64,000 nt of DNA from an uncultured bacterium (GCA_905215755.1 CAJMRE010000001.1:62001-126000); one strand, 5' to 3'. Positions 44,116 through 54,809 are shown, numbered from the stretch's first letter. Program-made: numbers and translations. The notes: generated from the sequence alone by a model not told the origin.

Positions 44116-45220
44116 GATGACCGTTGCTATTGCAGCCGGCGGTACGGCAGGACACATCAACCCCGCGCTCGCCTTGGCCGAAGAGCTGCGTGACCGTGGC
44201 CACCACGTTGTGTTCGTGGGCCAGTCGCGCAAGCTCGAGGGTCGTCTGGTCCCCGAGGCTGGGTTTGATTTTGTGCCCATTACGGTCACGGGCTTCGACC
44301 GCTCCCGTCCTTGGACGGCGCTGACCTCGCTGTGGCGTGTCAATAAGGCCAAGCGTGCGCTCGCCAATCATTTCTCAAAGGTCGGCAAGCCCGATGCCGC
44401 CATTGGTTTTGGTGCCTATGTCGAGGTTCCGCTGCTGGGGTGGTGCGAGGGCGCAGGCGTTCCGTATCTGCTGCATGAGCAGAACTCTGTTCCGGGCCTG
44501 GCCAACAAGATGATGAATTCCCACGCCGCTCGCGTGTGCATCTCGGTGCCGGCAGCGCGTTCGGTCTTTGAGCGCGAAGGTGACCCTGACCACGTGCTCA
44601 TGACCGGCAACCCCGTACGTCGCTCGGTGATCGAGGGCGATCGCGCTCGCGGCCGCAAGGCACTTGGCGTTCCCGAGGACGCTACGCTGCTGCTCGTCTT
44701 TGGCGGTTCACTTGGCGCCCAGCACCTCAACGAGCGTGTGGCTTCGCTCAAAAACGAGCTGCTTTCGCGCAAGAACCTCTATGTGTTGCATTCGACGGGT
44801 GCCGACGGCTTTGAGGAGACCGAGCGCGCTTTGGCGCTGACGCCCGAGGAGGCGAAGCGTTACCGCGTCCAGCCTTACATCGACAACATGGGCGATATGC
44901 TGGCTGCTGCCGATTTGGTGCTCTCGCGTTCGGGCGCATCGAGCGTGGCCGAGATCGCTGCACTCGCCGTGCCTTCGGTGCTCGTGCCGTACCCGCATGC
45001 GACGGCCGACCACCAAACCACCAATGCCCGTTATCTGGTCGACGCTGGGGCCGGCGTGCTCTGCGCCGATGCCGATATCGACGGTTCTGCCTTTGCCGAT
45101 GAACTGCTGCACCTGGTCGATGACGCGGCGGCGCGCGACGCCATGCGTCAGGCGGCGCGTGGTCTGGCTCAGGATAGGGCCGCCGCTCTTCTGGCGGATG
45201 CGGTAGAGGGTTTGCGTTAG
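44105..45220 (+). CDS. murG: UDP-GlcNAc:lipid I N-acetylglucosaminyltransferase
   Basis: MurG converts lipid I to lipid II at the inner membrane face. The 371-residue protein has the glycine loop GGTAGHINPALALAEEL at the start, LHEQNSVPGLANK, VFGGSLGAQHLNE and a C-terminal UDP-GlcNAc site with SRSGASSVAEIAAL. The ATG at 44105 overlaps the end of ftsW and follows GAAGGGAC. murC starts 97 bases downstream. Confidence 0.95.
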   Translation: MTDKMTVAIAAGGTAGHINPALALAEELRDRGHHVVFVGQSRKLEGRLVPEAGFDFVPITVTGFDRSRPWTALTSLWRVNKAKRALANHFSKVGKPDAAIGFGAYVEVPLLGWCEGAGVPYLLHEQNSVPGLANKMMNSHAARVCISVPAARSVFEREGDPDHVLMTGNPVRRSVIEGDRARGRKALGVPEDATLLLVFGGSLGAQHLNERVASLKNELLSRKNLYVLHSTGADGFEETERALALTPEEAKRYRVQPYIDNMGDMLAAADLVLSRSGASSVAEIAALAVPSVLVPYPHATADHQTTNARYLVDAGAGVLCADADIDGSAFADELLHLVDDAAARDAMRQAARGLAQDRAAALLADAVEGLR

Positions 45221-45317
45221 TTAGACGGGATATCGTCGGTCGCCCTCGCGCTGATGCGGTAGGTGCGGTACAGTTAACGGGTTACAGGCAGTGTTTACGC
45301 AAGGAGTACACGAGCAC

Positions 45318-46736
45318 ATGGCTGATTCCCAGACTGCAACCTCCGCGCCCGAGTTTAAGAGCGCCCACTTTATCGGTATCGGCGGCGCCGGCATGAGCGG
45401 CATCGCCCTCGTTCTTCACGAGCGCGGTTATGCCGTTACCGGCTCCGACCTTAAGACGTCACGTTATATCCGCCAGCTTACCCGCGCTGGTGTGAAGGTG
45501 CATGTGGGCCATGAGGCCGCCACGATCGACGAGGTCAAGCCCGACGTGGTTGTTGTCTCCACCGCTATTCCGGAGTCCAACCCTGAACTCGTGCGCGCTC
45601 GCGAGCTTGGTATTCCCGTGTGGCCCCGTGCCAAGATGCTCTCTGCTTTGGGCCACGGCTACACCACCGTCGCTGTTGCCGGCACGCATGGCAAGACCAC
45701 CACGTCTTCGATGTGCGCCACCATGCTCGACCGCATGGGTCTGGATCCGAGCTTCTTGATCGGTGGCATCGTCGAGGGCTATGACACGAACGGCAAGAAC
45801 GGCTCGGGCGACTACTTTGTCGTTGAGGCCGACGAGTCCGACAGCTCCTTCCTGTTCCTGAACCCCAACGTGGTCATCGTGACCAACGTCGAGGCCGACC
45901 ACCTCGATCACTACTCGGGTATCGAGGAGATCGAGGCAACTTTCGCCAAATTCATGAGCCTGGTGGGCGAGGACGGCACCGTCATCGTCTGCGGTGAGGA
46001 CCCGCATCTGGTCGAGCTCGCCAAGTCGACGGGTCGTCACGTGCTTTCCTACGGCTTTGCCGAGAGCAACGACATCGTCTGCATGCACCCGGATGTCAAG
46101 GGCATCCAGAGCGATTTTATCGTTCGCTTTGAGGACGGCACTGAGCACGCTGTGGAGATCAAGAGCAATCCCGGTCGCCACAACATGCTCAACGCCACGG
46201 CGGTGCTCACCGTCGCCCATGTCCTGGGCCTTGACATCGACGCCGCCGCCAAGGCGCTCTCGAGCTTTGAGGGCGTCCGCCGTCGCTTTACCCACGTGGG
46301 CGATATCGATGGCATCACCGTGGTCGATGATTACGGCCATCACCCCACCGAGATCAAGGCGACGCTTGCTGCTGCTTCGTCGCTGGGCTACAAGCACGTC
46401 GACGTCGTGTTCCAGCCGCACCGCTATTCGCGCCTGCAGGCCCTGTGCGACGACTTTGCCGATGCATTTGCCAATGCCGATAAACTGCTGCTGATTGATG
46501 TGTTCTCGGCTGGCGAGATGCCCATTCCGGGTGTCACCTCTAAGATGCTCGCCGATACCGTGCGCGCCAAGCATCCTGGCAAGGAGGTCGTGTACTGCTC
46601 CAGCCGTCTTGAGCTCAATCAGGAGCTCGAGCAGATGGTGGGCGAGGGCGACCTGCTGCTCACTATGGGTGCCGGTGACGTTACGACCGTCGGTCCCGAG
46701 TTCATTGAGTATCTGACTGCCAAGAAAGACGCTTAA
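45318..46736 (+). CDS. murC: UDP-MurNAc:L-Ala ligase
   Basis: MurC adds L-alanine to UDP-MurNAc, the first peptide step. The 472-residue protein has HFIGIGGAGMSGIALVL at the N-terminus, the ATP loop AGTHGKTTTSSM, VVEADESDSSFL and VDDYGHHPTEIKA. The ATG at 45318 with AAGGAG upstream is chosen; a GTG at 45291 in frame would add nine residues. murB follows after 5 bases. Confidence 0.95.
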   Translation: MADSQTATSAPEFKSAHFIGIGGAGMSGIALVLHERGYAVTGSDLKTSRYIRQLTRAGVKVHVGHEAATIDEVKPDVVVVSTAIPESNPELVRARELGIPVWPRAKMLSALGHGYTTVAVAGTHGKTTTSSMCATMLDRMGLDPSFLIGGIVEGYDTNGKNGSGDYFVVEADESDSSFLFLNPNVVIVTNVEADHLDHYSGIEEIEATFAKFMSLVGEDGTVIVCGEDPHLVELAKSTGRHVLSYGFAESNDIVCMHPDVKGIQSDFIVRFEDGTEHAVEIKSNPGRHNMLNATAVLTVAHVLGLDIDAAAKALSSFEGVRRRFTHVGDIDGITVVDDYGHHPTEIKATLAAASSLGYKHVDVVFQPHRYSRLQALCDDFADAFANADKLLLIDVFSAGEMPIPGVTSKMLADTVRAKHPGKEVVYCSSRLELNQELEQMVGEGDLLLTMGAGDVTTVGPEFIEYLTAKKDA

Positions 46737-46741
46737 GTCTA

Positions 46742-47653
46742 ATGGGTCTGTTTAACGCCGTCATGGCGCTCTCGGGCATGATCGACACGGATGTGATCGA
46801 GGACGAGCGCCTTGCGCGTCATACGAGCTATCGTATCGGCGGCAAGGCCGACCTCTTTGTGACGTGCCATAGCTATCATGCCCTCCGCCGCGCCGTGGCG
46901 GTGCTCGATCGCGAGCAGGTGCCGTGGGTCATCATCGGCAAGGGCTCCAATCTGCTGGTTGCCGATGGCGGTTATCGCGGCGCCGTCATTTCGCTCGGAC
47001 GTGAGTTTCAGCGCACGGTTGTTGCCGATGACGGTTGTACGCTGACGGTCGGTGCGGGCGTGATGTTTGCGCGCCTGGTCAACGATGCCCTGTCGCGTAG
47101 CCTCTCGGGCCTTGAGTTTGCCGTTGGCATCCCTGGTTCGGTTGGCGGTGCGATATCTATGAATGCCGGCACACGGACCGAGTGGATTGGCTCGCTGGTT
47201 GAGGATGTCGTAACGTTTGACCCGGCATCCGGTATCAAACATTATGCGGGGTCCGAGATCACTTGGGGCTACCGCGAATGTAGCCTTCCCCGCAATGAGA
47301 TCATCCTCGAGTGCGTGCTCAAGCTTAAACCGGCGCCCAAGGCCGACATTCGCGAGCGCATGGAGCGGTACCTGACGAGGCGCAAGCGTACACAGCCCAT
47401 GGGTCGCGCATCCTGCGGGTCGGTCTTTCGCAACCCGCCCGATGCGAGCGTGGGCAAGCTTATCGAGGATTGTGGATTAAAGGGTTTTTCGATTGGCGGC
47501 GCGGAAGTTTCGCCCGTTCACGCTAATTTTATCGTTAATAACGGAACTGCCTCGGCCGATGACGTTGCCGCGGTTATCAGACATGTGCACGGAAAGGTGA
47601 GGGAGGCGTATGGCATCGAGCTCAGACCGGAAGTTAAATTCCTCGGCTTCTAG
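46742..47653 (+). CDS. murB: UDP-MurNAc-enolpyruvate reductase
   Basis: MurB is the FAD-dependent reductase that makes UDP-MurNAc. The 303-residue protein is the short type II form with HTSYRIGGKADLF, VIIGKGSNLLVADGGY, the GIPGSVGGAISMNAG block and the catalytic serine in RASCGSVFRNP. No strong ribosome site is seen before the ATG, consistent with coupling to murC. Its last 44 bases overlap ftsQ in another frame. Confidence 0.94.
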   Translation: MGLFNAVMALSGMIDTDVIEDERLARHTSYRIGGKADLFVTCHSYHALRRAVAVLDREQVPWVIIGKGSNLLVADGGYRGAVISLGREFQRTVVADDGCTLTVGAGVMFARLVNDALSRSLSGLEFAVGIPGSVGGAISMNAGTRTEWIGSLVEDVVTFDPASGIKHYAGSEITWGYRECSLPRNEIILECVLKLKPAPKADIRERMERYLTRRKRTQPMGRASCGSVFRNPPDASVGKLIEDCGLKGFSIGGAEVSPVHANFIVNNGTASADDVAAVIRHVHGKVREAYGIELRPEVKFLGF

Positions 47654-48866
47654 AGCATCGAAACCCACCTTCCGCCGCGCCGGAGGGCGTTCCGGCGCGC
47701 CTGCCAAACCTCAACGCAATATCGTCGCGCACTCTAAGCCTGTCGGGCATGCTCGACAGACCAGTCGTCCGGTTGTCGGCTCGCAGCTCGGTAATCGTCC
47801 GGCCGCAAAAAAGTCCTCGCGTCCCTCGGTGACGTCAAAGCCTGTTATGGGCGCCAAGCCTGCCCGTCCTATGGCAACTCCTAAGCCCTCGACAGGAACT
47901 AAGGCGGCGCGTCCGAGTCGCACGCTGGGCGCATCGAAACCGCGCTCGCTGACATCGGTGCCGGCTACCGCCAAGAAGCCTTCGGGTAAAAAAGGCGTCA
48001 ACCCGTTGTCTTTACTTAGGGCGATGGCAAATAAAACATCAGACGCCGCTTCTGTCGTTACAGGCAAAGGCAAAATCGTGGGCGGCGTTTTGGCCGTCTT
48101 GGCCGTGCTCGTCGTCGTTGCTATCGTGGTGATTAACTCTGGATTGTTTACCGCCACTGATATTCAGATTCAAGGCAGCGAGCATGTGACGAAGCACGAT
48201 GCTATCCAGCTGATCGATTTGCCCGAGGGAACGTCGCTTTTTAACGTCGATCCCGACCAGATTACCGAGGACCTCAAGCAGAACCCGTGGGTCTCGGGCG
48301 TGGATGTCCAGCGTCAGTTCCCACATACGCTCATCATTACGCCGATGGAGCGCAAGGTCATTGCAATTGCCTATATCAGCTCCGATGACCTTGCCTGGGC
48401 CATCGGGGATGATGACACCTGGATCGCCCCGCTGTCGACGTCGGTCGAAGTGGATGACCAGGGCAACGTCATCACGACGGGGCAGGGCTCAAATACCCTG
48501 ACCGGCATTGATGCCGCGCTGGCGCTCGCTAAGCACTATGGCGCGGTGTTGTTGACTGATGTCTCGGCGGATGTCGCTCCGGTTTCCGGCCAGGCAGTGA
48601 GCTCCAAGGCCGTTAAGGCTGGCTTGGATTATGTGCGTGGTTTTTCGAGCGAGTTCTTGGGACAAGTCAAGGATATTTCCACGCCTTCGGTCGAAGCCAT
48701 CTCGGCAAACCTCAATAACGGCATTGAGGTGTCGCTGGGCGATTCGAACGATATCGTCAAGAAGGAGCGCGTAGTCACCAAGCTGCTTTCGCAGGTAGAG
48801 GGCGTAACGTATATCAATGTGCGCTCTCCGGGTAACTATACATTTAGGAACGCTCCGACCTCGTAG
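47610..48866 (+). CDS. ftsQ: Cell division protein FtsQ/DivIB
   Basis: FtsQ bridges early and late division proteins. The 418-residue protein has a basic, Ser/Pro/Lys-rich cytoplasmic N-terminus of about 150 residues with repeated SKP and TKP words. A membrane helix follows (GGVLAVLAVLVVVAIVVINS), then a POTRA domain beginning FTATDIQIQGSEHVT and an FtsQ beta domain. GAGGGAGGCGT precedes the ATG, which lies inside the end of murB. The tail is much longer than in Proteobacteria but usual in actinobacteria. Confidence 0.9.
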   Translation: MASSSDRKLNSSASRASKPTFRRAGGRSGAPAKPQRNIVAHSKPVGHARQTSRPVVGSQLGNRPAAKKSSRPSVTSKPVMGAKPARPMATPKPSTGTKAARPSRTLGASKPRSLTSVPATAKKPSGKKGVNPLSLLRAMANKTSDAASVVTGKGKIVGGVLAVLAVLVVVAIVVINSGLFTATDIQIQGSEHVTKHDAIQLIDLPEGTSLFNVDPDQITEDLKQNPWVSGVDVQRQFPHTLIITPMERKVIAIAYISSDDLAWAIGDDDTWIAPLSTSVEVDDQGNVITTGQGSNTLTGIDAALALAKHYGAVLLTDVSADVAPVSGQAVSSKAVKAGLDYVRGFSSEFLGQVKDISTPSVEAISANLNNGIEVSLGDSNDIVKKERVVTKLLSQVEGVTYINVRSPGNYTFRNAPTS

Positions 48867-48995
48867 CGCTGGTTGATGCTTTGTTGAGGGGCCATACCAC
48901 GCCGTTTATCTGGTTTGTTTGGTTTTCACGGTCAATTATTTGACTGATACGTTCATAATGTGCAAACATAATACGGTTTACCTTTGCATTTACTT

Positions 48996-49011
48996 TCAAC
49001 CTGAAGGTTAA
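48996..49011. promoter_or_regulatory. 16-base motif shared with the mraZ upstream region
   Basis: TCAACCTGAAGGTTAA lies 54 bases before ftsZ. The same word with two changes, TCAACTTGAAGGTTGA, lies at 34473-34488 before the dcw promoter. It contains the palindrome AACCT-GA-AGGTT. The 199-base gap before ftsZ is AT-rich and also has TATAAC at 49041-49046, so ftsZ probably has its own promoter. Confidence 0.4.
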
Positions 49012-49065
49012 TGTGCGCAGGGGTCGACCCATGCTATGGCTATAACCTTTGTTCGGAGGACCGAC

Positions 49066-50220
49066 ATGCACGAGACAGAGATCAACAACTACCTTGCCGT
49101 CATTAAGGTGGTCGGCGTCGGCGGCGGCGGTACCAACGCGGTCAATCGAATGATCGAAGAGGGCATCCGCGGCGTCGAGTTTGTTGCCATCAACACCGAT
49201 GCTCAGGCACTCGCGATCTCTGATGCCGATATCAAGGTGCACATCGGCACCGACCTTACCCGCGGCCTGGGCGCCGGCGCCAACCCCGAGGTTGGCCGCA
49301 AGGCTGCCGATGAGTCCCGCGACGACATTGCCGAGGCGCTCGCTGGTGCCGACATGGTGTTCATCACCTGCGGCGAGGGCGGTGGCACCGGTACCGGCGC
49401 TGCTCCCATCGTTGCCGATATCGCGATGAACGAGGTCGGTGCGCTGACCGTCGCCGTCGTGACCAAGCCCTTCACCTTCGAGGGCCGCAAGCGCAAGAAG
49501 AGCGCCGAGGAGGGCATTAAGACCCTCTCCGATTGCGTCGACACCATGATCGTCATCCCTAACGATAAGCTGCTCGACATCGCCGAGAAGAAGACCACCA
49601 TGCTCGAGGCCTTCGCGATTGCCGATGGCGTCCTTTCCCAGGGCACCCAGGGCATCACCGACCTCATCACCGTCCCCGGTATCATCAACCTGGACTTCGC
49701 CGATGTTAAGACCATCATGAAGCAGGCCGGTACCGCCATGATGGGTATCGGTACCTCTTCTGGGGACACCCGTGCCGTCGACGCTGCCCAGCAGGCCATC
49801 TCCAGCCCGCTGCTCGAGAGCTCCATCGATGGCGCCACGCGCGTGCTGCTCTCCATCGCCGGTTCCAAGGACCTGGGCATCCAGGAAATCAGCGACGCCG
49901 CCGACGTTGTCGCCAACGCCGTCGACCCCGAGGCCAACATCATCTTCGGTACCGTTGTCGACGAGTCCCTGGGCGATCAGGTGCGTATCACCGTCATCGC
50001 TACGGGCTTCTCCGACTCCAACGTCAACCGTCAGGACGAGCTCTTTGCTGCTCAGCAGTCTCAGAGCAAGGCCGCTGCCTCCGCTGAGCCGCAGCGCACC
50101 GCTCCTGCCACGAGCCCGGCTCAGGCCGCTCCGACCCGCAACGTCGGTGGCACTGAGCTTCCTAACTTCGGCAACGATCAGTTCGAGCTTCCCGACTTCC
50201 TGAAGCGCGGTAGCTTCTAA
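49066..50220 (+). CDS. ftsZ: Cell division GTPase FtsZ
   Basis: FtsZ forms the cytokinetic ring. The 384-residue protein has [15 protein letters not shown], the tubulin signature [10 protein letters not shown] near residue 106, the T7-loop [11 protein letters not shown] and a short linker ending in [21 protein letters not shown], the C-terminal peptide that binds SepF and other partners (here ending DFLKRGSF). The ATG at 49066 behind CGGAGGACCGAC is chosen over an upstream ATG at 49036. No ftsA is present, as is usual in actinobacteria. Confidence 0.97.
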   Translation: MHETEINNYLAVIKVVGVGGGGTNAVNRMIEEGIRGVEFVAINTDAQALAISDADIKVHIGTDLTRGLGAGANPEVGRKAADESRDDIAEALAGADMVFITCGEGGGTGTGAAPIVADIAMNEVGALTVAVVTKPFTFEGRKRKKSAEEGIKTLSDCVDTMIVIPNDKLLDIAEKKTTMLEAFAIADGVLSQGTQGITDLITVPGIINLDFADVKTIMKQAGTAMMGIGTSSGDTRAVDAAQQAISSPLLESSIDGATRVLLSIAGSKDLGIQEISDAADVVANAVDPEANIIFGTVVDESLGDQVRITVIATGFSDSNVNRQDELFAAQQSQSKAAASAEPQRTAPATSPAQAAPTRNVGGTELPNFGNDQFELPDFLKRGSF

Positions 50221-50245
50221 GTCGTTCTTTGCATTGTTGTGCGCA

Positions 50246-50277
50246 GGGGCGTGTCCGCATGGACGCGCCCTTTTTAT
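50246..50277 (+). terminator. Rho-independent terminator after ftsZ
   Basis: GGGCGTGTCC and GGACGCGCCC pair around GCAT (one G-T pair) and run into TTTTTAT. It closes the dcw cluster. Confidence 0.85.
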
Positions 50278-50430
50278 TTCGACTTTGTAAACTAGAACCT
50301 CCAATCTCTTTACGTTCCCTTTACGATTGCCTCCAGCGCAGCAGGTATCCTTTTAGAGAAGTATGACAGCCGTATAAACGCGGGCTGTAGCGGCGATGCC
50401 GCGGTACTTGTGTTATTAGGAGGCTTTAGT

Positions 50431-51231
50431 ATGGCAGCACGTGCGGACAAAGTTTCGCGTGTCGACCATGATGGAGTTACGTTGGTGGAGGGCGCGACAT
50501 CCGATGTTCGCTTTGCCTTCACCGAGCGCGCCGGTGGCGTTTCCGAAGATGCGTACTCCTCACTCAACTTGGGCTCGCATGTTGGCGATGACCCCTTTGC
50601 TGTTCAAGAAAATCGTCGTCGTGCGCTCGAGGCTATGGGTGCCGCCGAGTGCGAGCACAACCTGCTCGTTCCCAATCAGGTCCATGGTGATCATATCGTT
50701 GCGGTGACCTCGAACGGCGCCGATGACCTTGAGGACGTTCGCGAGCAGATTGCCGAGGGCTGTGATGCCATCGTCTGCACGGCGTATAACGTGCCCGTGC
50801 TGCTCTGCTTTGCCGACTGCGTTCCCGTGGTGCTGGTGGCCCCCGGCGGATTTGCCGTGGTGCACTCCGGTTGGAAGGGCACGATTGCACGTATTTCCGC
50901 CAAGGCGTGCCAGGCGCTTTGCGATGCTGCCGGTTGCGATGCGAGCGACGTTTCCGCCTATATCGGCCCCCATATCTTGGGTGACGAATATGAGGTATCC
51001 CAGGAACTCATGGATCGCTTTGCCGCCGAGTTCTCTTGCATCGATGCGAATACCTCTCGCATGCTTGATCTTTCCGCTGCCATTCGCGAGGCGCTGGTAG
51101 ATGTCGGTGTCGACGCGGATAATATCGTGGATACCCAGCTTTCGACCGTGCGTCAGAACGACCGCTTTTATTCCTACCGTAACGAGGACGGCACCTGTGG
51201 GCGCCATGCTGCGATCGGCGTGATGCTATGA
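50431..51231 (+). CDS. pgeF: Polyphenol oxidase/purine nucleoside phosphorylase family protein (PgeF/YlmD)
   Basis: The 266-residue protein has the conserved zinc/active-site residues of this family: NQVHGD, LLCFADCVPVVL and AVVHSGWKG. YlmD-type proteins act on purine nucleosides, and E. coli PgeF corrects peptidoglycan precursors bearing serine in place of alanine. It lies after ftsZ, as ylmD does in Gram-positive division clusters. TTAGGAGGCTTTAGT precedes the ATG at 50431. Its stop overlaps the ATG of pstS (ATGA), an unusual link to phosphate uptake. Confidence 0.9.
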   Translation: MAARADKVSRVDHDGVTLVEGATSDVRFAFTERAGGVSEDAYSSLNLGSHVGDDPFAVQENRRRALEAMGAAECEHNLLVPNQVHGDHIVAVTSNGADDLEDVREQIAEGCDAIVCTAYNVPVLLCFADCVPVVLVAPGGFAVVHSGWKGTIARISAKACQALCDAAGCDASDVSAYIGPHILGDEYEVSQELMDRFAAEFSCIDANTSRMLDLSAAIREALVDVGVDADNIVDTQLSTVRQNDRFYSYRNEDGTCGRHAAIGVML

Positions 51232-52064
51232 GAAAGATCGTATCGGTCCTGAGCGCCGCTGTGCTTACGCTTACGCTGTGCGCCTGTTCTTCGGGATCTT
51301 CTACCTCTTCCATTACCGTGGCCGGCTCCACGACCTGCCTTCCTATCGCCGAGATTGCGGCCGAGGGCTTTAAGGAGGAGACCGGCATCGACGTGCTCGT
51401 TTCCGGTTTGGGTTCTTCCGCTGGGATCGAGGCCGTCAGCGCCGGAACGGCCGATATCGCCAGCTCCTCCCGTGGACTCAATGCCGACGAACAGGATCTG
51501 GGCCTGACTCCCATCGTCATTGCCCACGACGGTATTGCGGTCATCGTGAACGACGACAACCCCGTCGATAACCTCTCGACCGAGCAGCTCCGCGATATCT
51601 ACGCCGGCAAGATTACCAATTGGAAAGAGGTCGGTGGCGAGGACCTGAGGATTCAGGTCATCAACCGAGACGAGGCGTCCGGTACGCGCGAGGCCTTCCG
51701 TACCATCGTGATGGATGGCACGCCGTTCGATCGCCGCTCGGCTGTTCTTTCGGGTACGGGCCAGGTGCGCGACGTGGTATCTCGTTCGCGTGGGGCCATC
51801 GGCTACATTTCGCTGGGCTTCGTCGATAGCCTCAACGCCAAGACCTCGGTCAAGGCCGTCTCGGTCAATCATGTTGAGGCGTCCGAGAAGACGGTCGCGA
51901 GTGGCGGCTATCCCATCTCGCGCGACCTTTACTTCTTTGTGAAGGGTGCGCCTTCGCAGCAGGCGCAGGATTACATCGACTACGTGACGTCCGAAAAGAT
52001 GGACAAGCAGATTCGCGAGGCGGGCTTTATTCCCGTCACCAACGACGAGAAGGGGAGTGAGTAG
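51228..52064 (+). CDS. pstS: Phosphate ABC transporter substrate-binding lipoprotein
   Basis: PstS captures inorganic phosphate for the PstCAB importer. The 278-residue protein starts with a lipoprotein signal ending in the lipobox LCAC (Cys20), then SITVAGSTTCLPIAE, the phosphate-binding SGLGSSAGIEAV and the conserved RDEASGTREAF. The stop is one base before the start of pstC. The ATG overlaps the pgeF stop, so this pst operon has no obvious promoter of its own immediately upstream. Confidence 0.94.
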   Translation: MRKIVSVLSAAVLTLTLCACSSGSSTSSITVAGSTTCLPIAEIAAEGFKEETGIDVLVSGLGSSAGIEAVSAGTADIASSSRGLNADEQDLGLTPIVIAHDGIAVIVNDDNPVDNLSTEQLRDIYAGKITNWKEVGGEDLRIQVINRDEASGTREAFRTIVMDGTPFDRRSAVLSGTGQVRDVVSRSRGAIGYISLGFVDSLNAKTSVKAVSVNHVEASEKTVASGGYPISRDLYFFVKGAPSQQAQDYIDYVTSEKMDKQIREAGFIPVTNDEKGSE

Positions 52065-52065
52065 C

Positions 52066-52992
52066 ATGGAAGCACAGGAAAACTCCCAGACTGAGCAGAA
52101 TGTTCAGACGCCCAAGAAGCGCGAGCTGGCGCTCGTATCGCGCAGTACCTATATCAAGGAGAAGGCGCTGCAGTGGATCTTCTTTGCCTGCGCCTTCTTG
52201 GCGGTCGTTACCGTCATCCTGATTTTTGTCTTTACCACGTACTCGGCGCTGCCCGTCTTTACTGACATCGGTCTGGCTGACTTCTTTAGCTTTACGTGGG
52301 CGCCTTCCGAGGGCCACTACGGCATCTTGTCGCTGCTTGCCGGCTCGGGTCTGGTGACCGTCGGTGCGCTCGCCATGGGCGTGCCGCTGGGCGTGGGTAC
52401 GGCCGTTTACCTGGTCGAGATTGCCAGCAAGCGCGTGCGCAAGCTCATCAGCCCCGCCGTTGACCTGCTGGCGGGCATACCCTCCATCATCTACGGCTTC
52501 TTTGGCATGATCATCATCCGCCCGTTTATCGCACAACTGACCGGCGGCCTTGGTTTTGGTGCGCTGACGGCGTGGTTTGTGCTCGCCATCATGATCGTCC
52601 CTACCATCACCACGCTCACCATCGATGCTCTCAATTCCATTCCCATGGGCATTCGCGAGGCATCGTATGCCATGGGCGCCACAAAGTGGCAGACCATCTA
52701 TAAGGTCGTGCTACCTGCCGCGAAGCTGGGTATCGTTGATGCCATCGTGCTGGGTATGGGCCGTGCCATCGGCGAGACCATGGCCGTGCTCATGGTCGTA
52801 GGTAACGCCCCGGTTATTCCCGACAGCATTGCGAGCCCCATCTCGACGCTCACGAGCCAGATTGCGCTCGACATGAGCTATTCCTCGGGTCTGCACCGCT
52901 CGGCGCTGTTCGGCATGGGTGTGGTCCTGTTTATCATCTCCGCCACGCTGGTGGGTATCGTCCGTCTGATTTCCAAGAAGAAGAGGGGGTAG
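52066..52992 (+). CDS. pstC: Phosphate ABC transporter permease PstC
   Basis: The 308-residue inner-membrane protein has about six helices and the ABC permease EAA loop AMGATKWQTIYKVVLPAA. It follows pstS immediately (1-base gap) and pairs with PstA. AAGGGGAGTGAGTAGC precedes the ATG. A hydrophilic N-terminus of about 30 residues comes before the first helix (WIFFACAFLAVVTVILIF). Confidence 0.94.
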   Translation: MEAQENSQTEQNVQTPKKRELALVSRSTYIKEKALQWIFFACAFLAVVTVILIFVFTTYSALPVFTDIGLADFFSFTWAPSEGHYGILSLLAGSGLVTVGALAMGVPLGVGTAVYLVEIASKRVRKLISPAVDLLAGIPSIIYGFFGMIIIRPFIAQLTGGLGFGALTAWFVLAIMIVPTITTLTIDALNSIPMGIREASYAMGATKWQTIYKVVLPAAKLGIVDAIVLGMGRAIGETMAVLMVVGNAPVIPDSIASPISTLTSQIALDMSYSSGLHRSALFGMGVVLFIISATLVGIVRLISKKKRG

Positions 52993-52995
52993 GCT

Positions 52996-53901
52996 ATGTC
53001 CGATTCCGTTGACACGACGGTCGATACGACCTCGTCGCGCGAGCGCATCAAGCGTGCCCTTTCCCACGGCAAGAAGGGCCGCATCAACAAGGACCTGTCC
53101 AACAAGATCATGCTTGGCGTGTTTCGTGCCGCTGCCTACATCACCACGCTGGTGCTGGTCGCTATCATCGCCTACGTGGTCATCAACGGCCTGCCACACA
53201 TCTCGCTCGACTTTATCTTCGGTTGGCCCCAGGGCGTCAACGCCGAGGGCGGAATTTGGCCCACGATCGTCTCGACCGTCTACGTGACGGCGCTCGCCAT
53301 GCTTATCTGCACGCCGATCGCTGTGCTGGCAGCCGTCTATCTGGCCGAGTACGCCAAGCAGGGCAAGGTCGTCGAGCTCATTCGCTACGCTGCTGACGCT
53401 TTGGCCTCGGTGCCCTCCATCGTTATGGGCCTGTTTGGCTACGCCTTGTTTGTCGAGGCTATGGGCCTGGGCCTTTCGATGGTCTCGGCCGCTCTGGCGC
53501 TCGCGCTCTTGATGCTTCCCATCGTCATGCGCACCACCGAAGAAGCCATTCGCGCCGTTCCGCGCTATATCCGTTGGGGCGCGTACGGCCTGGGCGCTAC
53601 CAAGTGGCAGGTCGTCTCCAGGATCGTGCTTCCTTCGGCCTTTGGCCGCATTGCCACGGGCATCGTCCTTGCCATCGGCCGTGCCATCGGCGAGACCGCC
53701 GTGGTGCTCTACACCATGGGCCAGGCCATCAATCTACCTATTTCGCCGCTCGATTCCGGTCGTCCCATGACCGTTCACCTGTACCTGCTTGCCAACGACG
53801 GCATCAACATGAACGCAGCCTACGGCACTGCGCTCTTGCTGATGGTGATCATTTTGGCCTTCAACCTGTTTGCGCGCTTCCTGTCGCGTAAGCGTCGCTA
53901 G
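52996..53901 (+). CDS. pstA: Phosphate ABC transporter permease PstA
   Basis: The 301-residue inner-membrane protein has six hydrophobic segments and an EAA loop GLGATKWQVVSRIVLPSA. It starts 3 bases after the pstC stop; AGAGGGGGTAGGCT precedes the ATG. The cytoplasmic N-terminus of about 40 residues is basic and polar, longer than in E. coli PstA. Confidence 0.94.
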   Translation: MSDSVDTTVDTTSSRERIKRALSHGKKGRINKDLSNKIMLGVFRAAAYITTLVLVAIIAYVVINGLPHISLDFIFGWPQGVNAEGGIWPTIVSTVYVTALAMLICTPIAVLAAVYLAEYAKQGKVVELIRYAADALASVPSIVMGLFGYALFVEAMGLGLSMVSAALALALLMLPIVMRTTEEAIRAVPRYIRWGAYGLGATKWQVVSRIVLPSAFGRIATGIVLAIGRAIGETAVVLYTMGQAINLPISPLDSGRPMTVHLYLLANDGINMNAAYGTALLLMVIILAFNLFARFLSRKRR

Positions 53902-53913
53902 TTAAGGAGTTCC

Positions 53914-54717
<804 letters not shown>

Positions 54718-54809
54718 TCGGTGCGACTAGTCCCAAGCCGATCGGACCTGGTCCGGTGCGTATTCACTGTGCGGGCGGCATGACCGCACCCAACTGATTG
54801 GAGTGAACC

